From assembly GCA_022451835.1 (NCBI GenBank), contig JAKUNX010000035.1, positions 1 through 14,347 of the forward strand: a stretch of DNA of 14,347 bases, in the 5' to 3' direction. The stretch comes from Candidatus Poseidoniaceae archaeon. GTDB lineage: Archaea > Thermoplasmatota > Poseidoniia > Poseidoniales > Poseidoniaceae. The notes below the pieces were generated by a model. The model saw nothing but the letters and a program-made list of their open reading frames with translations, had not been told where the DNA came from and did not search any database. Shown here one piece after another: positions 6,755 through 13,534 of the stretch; the first letter of the stretch is position 1, and each line of letters opens with the position of its first letter. Position numbers and translations under genes: made by a program.

Positions 6755-7084
6755 TCACAAAGGGGGGCGGATATCGATTTCACAATCAGTACTAGGCATG
6801 CCAATACATCCTAGCCTAGCATCTTGTTCAACCATATACTCATCTAATCCAGGAGGCAAAATTTCTGGTAAAGGTACATCACCGGTTAGTAAAGTAATCA
6901 TGCAGGTGCCACAGGTTCCAGAAGTACAGTTGGTAGGAATATTGACTCCTGCAGATTCAGCATGTTCTACAATAGTTTCTCCTAATACGAGCCTTGTTTG
7001 ACCTAATAATTTAGCGCCCATGAAGAAGCGAACAAGTTTGATTTGTTGCTCTGAATTCTCATCATGAGAATCGGAATCAGCCAT
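6755..7084 (-). CDS. [2Fe-2S] plant-type ferredoxin
   Basis: This is a soluble electron carrier of the beta-grasp, plant-type [2Fe-2S] family (109 residues). The cluster ligands are visible as C53, C58 and C61 in NCTSGTCGTC, with C93 in ARLGCIG. The spacing is C-x4-C-x2-C and a distant fourth cysteine, as in the family. GETIVEHAESAGVNIP before the motif is the usual helix and strand. The first 14 residues are an acidic, serine-rich extension. GAGG (plus-strand 7091-7094) sits before the ATG. It starts 9 bp after the stop of the HhH/zinc-ribbon gene and abuts the small membrane protein gene. No reductase or oxygenase partner is adjacent, so its electron partners are unknown. Confidence 0.9.
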   Translation of the reverse strand: MADSDSHDENSEQQIKLVRFFMGAKLLGQTRLVLGETIVEHAESAGVNIPTNCTSGTCGTCMITLLTGDVPLPEILPPGLDEYMVEQDARLGCIGMPSTDCEIDIRPPL

Positions 7085-7093
7085 TCAATCGCC

Positions 7094-8185
7094 TCATCGG
7101 ACATCTTTGTGGCGAGTCCAACGACCGGTTTGTTTGTTGAAGAACAGTCCTGCTTTCTTCATCCACTTGTTGAACTTAGTTGCACCTGCACCAGTTCTCA
7201 AGATGAAATCTTCACGGTCTTCTTGGGCTTGGATGTAGTCCTTTGCTGCGAGGGTTTGGTCAATCCAGTCATTGATGTCCATTAGGCCGCCGCCTATTGC
7301 ACTCTCTTCAACAACTCGACTCATTTCATCTGCGTTAGCACCGGTCTGCTCAAGGTCTTTCTTGATCATATCATTTACCGATGAGAAATCCATTGCGGCT
7401 GGTTTAGGCGGTACAGGGTTACGTGGACGCTTATCTTCATCAATCATGATACGGCTTCCATTGGCTAATCGCTCTTCGACATTATCAGCAAGTTCTGGGG
7501 AGAAAGTCTCTTCACATTCCCAACAGATAAATGACCATTCAGTAGGGTTGTCCATATCCCTTGCTTGGCGAGGGTCCATCTCATCACCACAGATTGGACA
7601 TGCATGGAAGATAAGAGCAGGAACATATTTACGTCTAAAATCAACAATATCTTGTGGAGTACCTTCTAGTTCAAGCATTTCGTGATCTCTTGCGGCTTCA
7701 AGACCTCTTGTCTCAAGCTGATCTCGAATCTTGACTTTTTGGTCATCTTTTCCTTCATCGTAAAGATTATTTTCTAATTTTACAATTAATTCAACAGTTT
7801 TACCTAAGCGATTCATAATGAGTTTCTTGGCTCTAAAAGCTTCGACCTTAGCAATCTTAAGTCGTTCTTTTTGCTCGGCAAGTTCAGTTAATACATCTTT
7901 TTGCTTACGCTTAAATTTAATCTCTTCAATCTTAGAATCAACTTTCTTTTCAGGTGCTAAAACTGAAGCTAGAAATCTTTCCTTACCATGTGAGGAATGT
8001 GCTGAGTTGATGATTGAAATTACTCCATCAGCGATATCGGCTTTCAAACCATAATTCTCAACTAGCATGTTGCGATCGATTTTCTTCAAATCACCAATTT
8101 TTAGTCCAGCATCAGCTAATTGTTGTGCTGTCGTGTCATCAATTCCACGTCTTAATAGTGCAAGATATGTGTCCTTCTTTGCCAT
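7094..8185 (-). CDS. HhH-like / coiled-coil / zinc-ribbon protein, function unknown
   Basis: I do not recognise this 363-residue protein. Residues 6-58 look like a helix-hairpin-helix or SAM-like bundle (RRGIDDTTAQQLADAGLK, then ADIADGVISII), as used for nucleic-acid or protein contact. Residues about 83-175 are rich in K, E, R and L and probably form a long coiled coil. C196/C199 (CPIC) and C221/C224 (CWEC) make a four-cysteine zinc ribbon. The C-terminus (337-363) is basic and aromatic: KFNKWMKKAGLFFNKQ and then GRWTRHK. The start ATG (8183-8185) is chosen because GGAGGGG lies seven bases upstream. A longer TTG start at 8245 lacks such support. It leads an apparent operon with the ferredoxin and small membrane protein. 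DNA or RNA binding is inferred from architecture only. Confidence 0.75.
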   Translation of the reverse strand: MAKKDTYLALLRRGIDDTTAQQLADAGLKIGDLKKIDRNMLVENYGLKADIADGVISIINSAHSSHGKERFLASVLAPEKKVDSKIEEIKFKRKQKDVLTELAEQKERLKIAKVEAFRAKKLIMNRLGKTVELIVKLENNLYDEGKDDQKVKIRDQLETRGLEAARDHEMLELEGTPQDIVDFRRKYVPALIFHACPICGDEMDPRQARDMDNPTEWSFICWECEETFSPELADNVEERLANGSRIMIDEDKRPRNPVPPKPAAMDFSSVNDMIKKDLEQTGANADEMSRVVEESAIGGGLMDINDWIDQTLAAKDYIQAQEDREDFILRTGAGATKFNKWMKKAGLFFNKQTGRWTRHKDVR

Positions 8186-8262
8186 AGCATCCCCTCCGAC
8201 AAGTGCAGGCCAAGCGTCACTCCTAAGAAAAACCTCTCGTATCAAAAAACCCTGAATTTGCT

Positions 8263-8273
8263 AGTATAATTTA
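8263..8273 (-). promoter_or_regulatory. TATA-like box for the HhH/zinc-ribbon - ferredoxin operon
   Basis: The minus strand reads AAATTATACTA here, an AT-rich TATA-like element. A start about 25 bases on would fall near 8240, giving a leader of about 55 nt that ends in the strong ribosome site GGAGGGG before the ATG at 8185. Confidence 0.4.
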
Positions 8274-8283
8274 GTAAAAAAGC
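8274..8283 (-). terminator. T-rich candidate terminator after ksgA
   Basis: On the minus strand GCTTTTTTAC, with a run of six T, begins 17 bases after the ksgA stop. Oligo-T tracts are the usual archaeal termination signal. It closes the L21e-RpoF-DUF655-KsgA operon just before the next TATA-like box. A second T6 run lies at 8244-8249. Confidence 0.35.
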
Positions 8284-8299
8284 AACATTGTGAGCCTAT

Positions 8300-9175
8300 T
8301 TACTCCTCTTCGCCTAATTTTACAAAATCTTTTGTTAACTCTATCCAATCATCAAAATCTAACTCTTCTGGACGAGCGTCCATTCTTTCATCATCGTTCA
8401 ATTCTGAATAGGAATTTTTCCAACGTTGTGAGTACCAATTTGGAATCCGGTTTAATCTTCTTGGAACTGATTTAAGGCTGGTTCTAAGTTTCTTACGACG
8501 CTGACTAAATGCTTGGTGGATTAGTTGCTTAACCAAACGTTTGTCAACCGGGAAATCTTCATGACTTGGCTTCATTTCAATAAAGCAAGAATTCACCTTA
8601 GGATTTGGGCTAAAGTGATGCGGTGCCACTTTTGCCAGTATATCACATTGCCAATCAAGTAAAGCAGTCATACCAAGTGAACCAACATCGGATTCATATT
8701 CCATGACTAATCTTTCAGCGAATTCTTCCTGAACAAGCAAGATCACTTTTACCAAGCAATCTTTCCACTGGTCACGCAAAAATCTTGTCAACAAATCGAT
8801 TAATGGTGAAGAAATCTGGTATGGGATATTTGCGACAACTTTAGTCACATTAGATGGCCATTTGAGTTTTAATGCGTCTCCATGATGAAGGATTAAATCC
8901 TTGTTAGCAATATCTTTAGAAAATACGTCTCGAAGATGATCAACAGCTCCAGCGTCGATTTCAATCGCAGTAACTTTACAGCCAGTTGCTAGTAAAGCCT
9001 CAGTCAATACCCCGGGGCCTGGGCCGATTTCCAACACATGATCATTTGCTGAAACTTCACCGAATTCAATTGACTTAGCAATTAATTCATCATTGATGAG
9101 AAAATGTTGACCAAGAGATTTGTCATTATCTTGGATATTACGCAACAAGTCGACGAGTTGCCTTGCTCCTCTCAT
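8300..9175 (-). CDS. ksgA: 16S rRNA adenine dimethyltransferase KsgA/Dim1
   Basis: This enzyme dimethylates two adjacent adenosines near the 3' end of 16S rRNA using S-adenosylmethionine, a late small-subunit maturation step. It has 291 residues. Visible elements are KSLGQHFL (19-26), the AdoMet motif VLEIGPGPGVLTEALL (47-62), the acidic residue of AIEID (E72), GDALK (99-103) and the catalytic NIPYQISSP (116-124). The C-terminal helical domain contains QAFSQRRKKLRTSLK, also typical. The ATG overlaps the DUF655 stop in an ATGA arrangement (4 bp), so translation is coupled. It is the last gene of the conserved euryarchaeal L21e-RpoF-DUF655-KsgA series. HemK, often next in other archaea, is absent here. 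Confidence 0.96.
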   Translation of the reverse strand: MRGARQLVDLLRNIQDNDKSLGQHFLINDELIAKSIEFGEVSANDHVLEIGPGPGVLTEALLATGCKVTAIEIDAGAVDHLRDVFSKDIANKDLILHHGDALKLKWPSNVTKVVANIPYQISSPLIDLLTRFLRDQWKDCLVKVILLVQEEFAERLVMEYESDVGSLGMTALLDWQCDILAKVAPHHFSPNPKVNSCFIEMKPSHEDFPVDKRLVKQLIHQAFSQRRKKLRTSLKSVPRRLNRIPNWYSQRWKNSYSELNDDERMDARPEELDFDDWIELTKDFVKLGEEE

Positions 9176-9954
9176 GCTGACACCGGTAACAGAAGTTCAG
9201 AAAGGCGAGGTTGTAGATTTTTGTCTTCAATTTCAGCAACAAAGCGCTTTGCTAATAGTTCTGCAGCATCAATGGCGCATGATTCATTCAATTGTTCTAA
9301 TGATGAGAATCCACTAGATCCTCTAATTTCGACCATCTGTAAAGCCTTCTTTTTGCCGATGCCGGGCAGCAATTCAAAGGCATGCTGTTTGAGCGATAGT
9401 GGGCCTGCGATATTGAAGAAAGCCTTGATGAAATGAGCTTGATTTTCCTCAACAAACATTTGTGTAACCAACGGCAAATCACTTATTGCAGACCCTGATA
9501 ATCGGTCCATCTTGGCCATCCCCAAAATCTCACCAATCTCGGTTCGCTTGTTAGAGTCTACTCCGACATAGATTCGCTCTCCTACCGCAGTAGCAGAATT
9601 TTTTCCCGCATATCTACCTAGCATCATTTTACTTTCACCAAGGGCGACAATGACGTTAGTTTTCGAATCATTTTCGATAACTCTGGCCCATACTTCATCA
9701 TCAAGTGGCGTTGGGCGACGAGGTTTTTTTTGTCTTTGAGTATTGCCTCGGGAGCCACTACTACGACGATTGTTACCTCTACGGCGTTGTTGATTGTTTT
9801 GCTGACGAGATTGCGGAGGCTTAGCTACCTTTTTCGGTACTTCAACCCGACCTTCTGCAGGCCTTGATGGAAGATAGTTTGATTGAGAAACAACTTCTTT
9901 TTTCTCCATCTTTTTTGGAACTTTGATGTTACGGTCACGACTGAAACCGCTCAT
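9172..9954 (-). CDS. DUF655 protein (probable RNA-binding, archaeal)
   Basis: This is a member of the archaeal DUF655/COG1491 family, whose members combine an OB/S1-like fold with a helix-hairpin-helix and are thought to bind RNA. Of its 260 residues, 1-82 are a low-complexity basic tail rich in R, Q, N, K and P (QQRRRGNNRRSSGSRG at 55-70). This makes it much longer than the ordinary core of about 180. Residues about 86-133 form the OB-like part (EVWARVIENDS, then GERIYVGVDS). Residues 195-208 (LLPGIGKKKALQMV) are the HhH. The start is the ATG at 9954, preceded by AGGTGA. A non-ATG codon at 9963 is not needed. It lies between rpoF (19-bp gap) and ksgA (4-bp overlap), as in most Euryarchaeota. 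Confidence 0.88.
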   Translation of the reverse strand: MSGFSRDRNIKVPKKMEKKEVVSQSNYLPSRPAEGRVEVPKKVAKPPQSRQQNNQQRRRGNNRRSSGSRGNTQRQKKPRRPTPLDDEVWARVIENDSKTNVIVALGESKMMLGRYAGKNSATAVGERIYVGVDSNKRTEIGEILGMAKMDRLSGSAISDLPLVTQMFVEENQAHFIKAFFNIAGPLSLKQHAFELLPGIGKKKALQMVEIRGSSGFSSLEQLNESCAIDAAELLAKRFVAEIEDKNLQPRLSELLLPVSA

Positions 9955-9973
9955 AATTATCACCTAGTTAGCA

Positions 9974-10336
9974 TCACTCGAAGCCAACATGTTGTCTAAC
10001 AACATCGAGAATTTGATTGATTTCAGAGTCATCGATTGCGATTCTTTTTGAAACCAAAACAGCCTTGACATCATCAGGGTACATTGGGATTAGTTCTGCA
10101 ATCTTAGCAGCCAAATCTGGATATTGAGCGAGTTTGTCAATTTCGCATAGAGCAGCCTTCAAGGTTTCAAATACCTTAGAGTCAGTCTTGTAACCATTTC
10201 TATTGTCACTAGCAGCCCATTGTGCATGTTGTAAAGCAGCAACTTGTTCATAGGTCAAGTCGCCTCTTCTCTCTTGAGCACTTTCAAGCATATCTCTAAC
10301 AGTTGCAAAGTCAATGAAATTGTCTTCTTCAGTCAT
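9974..10336 (-). CDS. rpoF: DNA-directed RNA polymerase subunit F (Rpb4 homologue)
   Basis: This is the small stalk subunit of archaeal RNA polymerase, which pairs with Rpo7/RpoE to help open the promoter and guide nascent RNA. The 120 residues carry the family pattern: VRDMLESAQERRGDLTYEQV near the N-terminus, a central helical part, and the HRDC-like end with KIAELIPMYPDDVKAVLV followed by INQILDVVRQ. The start is the ATG at 10334-10336, preceded by GGAGTGA. It begins five bases after the L21e stop. The gene order with L21e and DUF655 independently supports the call. Confidence 0.92.
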   Translation of the reverse strand: MTEEDNFIDFATVRDMLESAQERRGDLTYEQVAALQHAQWAASDNRNGYKTDSKVFETLKAALCEIDKLAQYPDLAAKIAELIPMYPDDVKAVLVSKRIAIDDSEINQILDVVRQHVGFE

Positions 10337-10341
10337 GGTAA

Positions 10342-10632
10342 TCACTCCAATGGACGTAGGTGTTCTGGTCGGGCAATAACGGTTTTTTGCATGTTACCGT
10401 CTTTAACTGAAACGATCCAAGCAACGCCTTGACGCTTTTTGATAAAACCAGTTCTACCATTGAATCTTCTGTGAGGCATACCCATTTGTTGGCCACCATC
10501 GAGTACGATAGCAACCCTGTCACCTTCTTCATAATCGTGTATTACGCGACTAATATTCAAGCGACTGCGCTCACTTTTCCTTCTTCTTAGAATGCTTCGA
10601 GTTCTTACTCTCTGACCCTTGGAACGCTTCAT
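10342..10632 (-). CDS. rpl21e: 50S ribosomal protein L21e
   Basis: This is a large-subunit ribosomal protein of the eukaryotic/archaeal L21e family, an SH3-like barrel with basic tails that binds rRNA. The 96 residues fit the usual 95-100. The N-terminal basic tail (KRSKGQRVRTRS) is followed by the core YEEGDRVAIVLDGG, the signature GMPHRRFNGRTGFI, and the end ARPEHLRPL. The start ATG (10630-10632) has GGAGG upstream. Reading further upstream gives residues unlike the family. It heads the operon with rpoF, DUF655 and ksgA. Confidence 0.96.
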   Translation of the reverse strand: MKRSKGQRVRTRSILRRRKSERSRLNISRVIHDYEEGDRVAIVLDGGQQMGMPHRRFNGRTGFIKKRQGVAWIVSVKDGNMQKTVIARPEHLRPLE

Positions 10633-10701
10633 GGTTTTCGCCTCCTTTACATCCGATTCAGCATATTGCCATCTTCGGAGCAAGTTGGCGACCTACCGAT
10701 T

Positions 10702-10710
10702 GCATATAAG
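10702..10710 (-). promoter_or_regulatory. TATA box for the L21e-RpoF-DUF655-KsgA operon
   Basis: The minus strand reads CTTATATGC in the 114-bp gap between Pus10 and L21e. A start about 25 bases downstream (near 10680) gives a leader of about 48 nt ending in GGAGGCGAAAACC before the L21e ATG. The rest of the gap shows no RNA gene. Confidence 0.5.
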
Positions 10711-10746
10711 CACCGCGACGAAATTAATGCTGCAACTCGAGCCGAA

Positions 10747-12456
10747 TTAGTCAGCGTGAATGTCTCCTACATCAAGCCAAATTACCTCGCATTTTGCTTT
10801 TAACAAGGATGCTACACTCGGCTGAGTTCGACCATTGTCTCCATGAACAGTCTCTTTGACATAGGTGCCAGATTCACATCTTAGAGTAACCTCTACCTCC
10901 GTCGAGCCATCTTCCATAACTTCAATCGTTGGCTCATGCACTGTAATAACTTCTCTACGCCTGATTAAATCTGCTCGACGATGAGCTACTCTATCTGGAG
11001 TTCTTTGAGCTAATTTCGTTCCTTCTAGAGACATAATTGTAGATTTGATAGCTTCTGAGTTGGGTAAATCGAAGCAAGCACTACCAGGAGTTGGCATTGC
11101 TAGAATTCGCTCGATTAAATCGCCTTTTTTACCAGTTTTTTTGAGGTTATTTTCCACACATATCGCTTCAAGTTCGGCCTTTTTCAGTTTGTCTAAATCC
11201 TCTTCATTATACCTAGAATCTTCAGTGACAATTTCAGTAGGAAGTGGCTTAGTGTTGTCTTTTCTTTTGTCGCCGCGCCGTGGCCTACGCTTGTGTGATT
11301 TTTTATCCTGTTTAGTCAAGTCAAGAGGGGCAGTAATTACAGCATATTCCGATTCGTTCATCGGTTGTAATTTGAATCTGATTGTGTAAGACTTTTCAGC
11401 AGGCGTATCCTTGATTCTAACTACTTCACTACGATTTGAACTTCTAAGGTCTGAAACCTCAATTGCGCCTGCGGCTTTTTCATTGATTAGATTCTCTAAT
11501 TTTTGATAGTCGCAGGATCTTAATTTTGGCTCTTTAAGTTCAATGACAAAAGGTCTGCCTCTACCCATACAGCGAACATCTATGTCTTCTCTACCCATGC
11601 CATGGAAAGAATGTTCAGATGCATCAAGAGCTTCTAAAATTGGATTACCTATCAAGTCTTGAACACTTGACTCATATTGTAAGCCAGTGTAATTACACTT
11701 CTCACAGCCTCTACCTTTACAAGCCCGACAAGGCCATCTTGTCTGAGGTATACCACGTTCGAGTTTACGGTATCTTCCGTAGATATAATGGGCTCTAACA
11801 TCAAGTTCCACCGTTAAAGTTAGAACATCGATTAATGCCAAAACATGTGGCTTTTCATTGACCAATTTTACTCCTTCAAGTCTCTGGTTTAAATTGCGGG
11901 CGATTTCGGCTACTAAACCGGTTTTCAAACCATCTGAACCACTTGCAGCATAGCGTTTGCGCTCAGTATCCTCCGCTTCAATTTGGTCTTTGGGAAATCT
12001 TGTGCCGATTTGAAGTCGTTTTATTTCATATGGCTCGATAGCGTCATAGATTATATCTGCTAACAGTTCGGTTTCTTCGAATAAATTTTCACAGAACGGG
12101 CACAGTGGGATTTCTTCTCTAATATTTGCAAGGTGGCTGTTTGCTTCAACTACCGATTGTCTAATTTCAATCCCTGAATCTTCGATAGTTTGATCATATC
12201 TTTTCTTACCTCCAAGTCTGCCCAAGCAAAAGTCACAACAACCAATCCTAACCAAATGTTTGAGACCTGCAGGATTTGGTGCACGAGGTATTTCTTCCAT
12301 GTGAGTTGCGAGTTGTTCTGGTAAATCGACGCCTAATTGTTCAGTCTCAGGTTCGGTTTTTTCTTCTTCAACTTCTTCTTCCCACAGTGAATAGTTAGTT
12401 TGCCCAAAGCCTGCGCTGGCATATTTCATCCATTCTTCATCATTCTCTTCAGGCAT
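10747..12456 (-). CDS. pus10: tRNA pseudouridine synthase Pus10 with inserted SAP domain
   Basis: This enzyme isomerises uridine to pseudouridine at positions 54/55 in the T-arm of archaeal tRNA. At 569 residues it is much longer than the usual archaeal enzyme (about 400-430). Residues 1-58 form an acidic extension. C74/C77 and C119/C122 make the N-terminal zinc site, and CRACKGRGCEKC (243-254) is a second cysteine cluster known in the archaeal family. GREDIDVRCMGRGRPF (288-303) holds the catalytic aspartate, D291. The C-terminal block RTPDRVAHRRADLIR (485-499), GTYVKE (530-535) and HGDNGRTQPSV (538-548) is typical. Between these, a basic linker (about 383-403) and a SAP-like motif (about 418-453) are inserted. 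The ATG has GGTGA six bases upstream. Confidence 0.93.
   Translation of the reverse strand: MPEENDEEWMKYASAGFGQTNYSLWEEEVEEEKTEPETEQLGVDLPEQLATHMEEIPRAPNPAGLKHLVRIGCCDFCLGRLGGKKRYDQTIEDSGIEIRQSVVEANSHLANIREEIPLCPFCENLFEETELLADIIYDAIEPYEIKRLQIGTRFPKDQIEAEDTERKRYAASGSDGLKTGLVAEIARNLNQRLEGVKLVNEKPHVLALIDVLTLTVELDVRAHYIYGRYRKLERGIPQTRWPCRACKGRGCEKCNYTGLQYESSVQDLIGNPILEALDASEHSFHGMGREDIDVRCMGRGRPFVIELKEPKLRSCDYQKLENLINEKAAGAIEVSDLRSSNRSEVVRIKDTPAEKSYTIRFKLQPMNESEYAVITAPLDLTKQDKKSHKRRPRRGDKRKDNTKPLPTEIVTEDSRYNEEDLDKLKKAELEAICVENNLKKTGKKGDLIERILAMPTPGSACFDLPNSEAIKSTIMSLEGTKLAQRTPDRVAHRRADLIRRREVITVHEPTIEVMEDGSTEVEVTLRCESGTYVKETVHGDNGRTQPSVASLLKAKCEVIWLDVGDIHAD
11098..11205 (-). other. SAP-like domain encoded inside pus10
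   Basis: These bases encode Pus10 residues 418-453. They match the SAP helix-extended loop-helix pattern: LKKAELEAICVENNL, then a KKTGKKGDL loop, then IERIL. SAP modules usually bind AT-rich DNA or, in some proteins, RNA. A lysine/arginine-rich linker (about residues 383-403) precedes it. Confidence 0.75.
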
Positions 12457-12549
12457 TAAAAATCACCACTGCCATGGGGACAACCCCGGGTGGAAGCAAC
12501 CAACGCTCAAAGCATCCATTGAAGAAGATGACGGAGAAATTAACGGGCT

Positions 12550-13503
12550 TCAACGCTTGTCTAGAATATCCAAAACACCAGCAATAATTGCTAAAACACC
12601 GGCAAATATTACGGTATAAAACGATGAACCGCTCTCAAAGTTCCCATCGAAATCATATTTCATCAACAGCCAAATAATTGCTCCAACAATAATTATTCCA
12701 CCGCTAACAAACGATGAGATACGGCCATATTTTTGCGTATTAGCCGGTAATTGTTTGCCCAACAGAGAGACTGTCAGCATTACGGCAGATGTTAAAACTC
12801 CGATTATTCCAATCCATAATATGATACTAGTTAGATTGCCAGCAGAGTCATTGCTTAAGCAGTTCTCTCGATCATCTCCGGCTTCACTCCTCACAGTCTG
12901 ATCATCTCCAGCTAATTGAATTGTAATACTGTAGATATTTTCACACTGATTCTCAATCGGTCCCTTGACTACCGGATCATTTGGTGCGCCTTCTGCAGCA
13001 GCCTTCTCCATATCATCAGCTAAAAGCACATAAGCAAAATCAATGCAGTCTTGTTCCTGAATCTCCCCGGAGCAATCTACTACCATGTTAGATAATCCTA
13101 ATGATACTTCGCCAGATCCCTGTTCAGTATTTTCATCGCTAACTACGAGCCAAGAATTACCGAACAGTCCTATACTTGTTAGAAGCAATGCTACAACAAT
13201 ACAACCAACTGCTGCCCATGCCATAATCGGCTTCTTTTCTCCTGCTGGTGCCATTGCCATTGGAGCCATACCCATTGGTGCAGCACCCATTGGGTCTATT
13301 CCCATCATTGGTTGAGCCATTGGCTGAGCCATAGGTTGTGCCATAGGTTGTGGAATTGGAGCAGGTGCAGCAACTGGCATTGGTGCCGGTGCTGCTACAG
13401 CAGGAGTAAATCCCGGGTAATATTGTTGAGTATATCCAAGTGCTTGGTCGGCAGGATAGCCTTGTGCAATCAATCCATCGTAGTAGGTCTGGCCATCAGT
13501 CAT
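12550..13503 (-). CDS. Four-helix membrane protein with Pro/Met/Gln-rich N-terminus
   Basis: The 317-residue protein is not recognised. Residues 1-32 form a short motif (YYDGLIAQGYPADQALGYTQ, then QYYPGF) that looks like a UBA-like helical hairpin. Residues 33-90 are low complexity in P, A, M and Q with PMAQ repeats. Membrane helices fall at about 93-115, 224-249, 263-281 and 294-313. The large loop (116-223) is acidic and holds C144, C153, C187 and C215, perhaps two disulfides. The NSW just after helix 1 and the four-helix layout with one big external loop recall claudin-like proteins in shape only. I choose the ATG at 13501-13503 because a TATA-like box lies about 25 bases upstream and no Shine-Dalgarno sequence is seen. 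A longer reading frame to 13578 would overlap the transporter gene. Confidence 0.65.
   Translation of the reverse strand: MTDGQTYYDGLIAQGYPADQALGYTQQYYPGFTPAVAAPAPMPVAAPAPIPQPMAQPMAQPMAQPMMGIDPMGAAPMGMAPMAMAPAGEKKPIMAWAAVGCIVVALLLTSIGLFGNSWLVVSDENTEQGSGEVSLGLSNMVVDCSGEIQEQDCIDFAYVLLADDMEKAAAEGAPNDPVVKGPIENQCENIYSITIQLAGDDQTVRSEAGDDRENCLSNDSAGNLTSIILWIGIIGVLTSAVMLTVSLLGKQLPANTQKYGRISSFVSGGIIIVGAIIWLLMKYDFDGNFESGSSFYTVIFAGVLAIIAGVLDILDKR
13310..13353. repeat. 12-bp tandem repeat encoding PMAQ units
   Basis: Three complete and one partial copy of a degenerate 12-bp unit (GGTTGAGCCATT, GGCTGAGCCATA, GGTTGTGCCATA, GGTTGTGG) encode the repeated Pro-Met-Ala-Gln of the membrane protein at 12550-13503. 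The unit is in frame, so copy-number changes would leave the protein intact. Confidence 0.85.
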
Positions 13504-13522
13504 GTTAGGGCTGTCAGAATTG

Positions 13523-13534
13523 CGATAAATAACA
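13523..13534 (-). promoter_or_regulatory. TATA-like box giving a probable leaderless mRNA
   Basis: The minus strand reads ATGTTATTTATC, centred about 25 bases before the ATG at 13503. That is the distance between TATA box and transcription start in archaea, so transcription would begin at or next to the start codon. It directly follows the stop of the transporter gene. Confidence 0.45.

Noticed and set aside
7272..7685. Plus-strand open frame of 137 codons
   Set aside because: It lies antisense to the zinc-ribbon gene, which has a strong ribosome site and cysteine motifs. The opposite frame has no recognisable domain.
10633..10683. Longer start for L21e (17 extra residues)
   Set aside because: The L21e family begins at MKRSKGQR-like sequence, and the GGAGG ribosome site lies just before the ATG at 10632, inside the would-be extension.
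10684..10746. A tRNA-like T-loop (GGCTCGAGTTGC on the minus strand) in the Pus10-L21e gap
   Set aside because: The flanking bases do not pair into a T stem, and no acceptor or anticodon arm can be drawn.
12476..12487. GGGGACAACCCC hairpin between the membrane protein gene and pus10 as a terminator
   Set aside because: The stem is only four base pairs. The T run that follows on the minus strand runs up to the pus10 start and is better read as spacer after its ribosome site.
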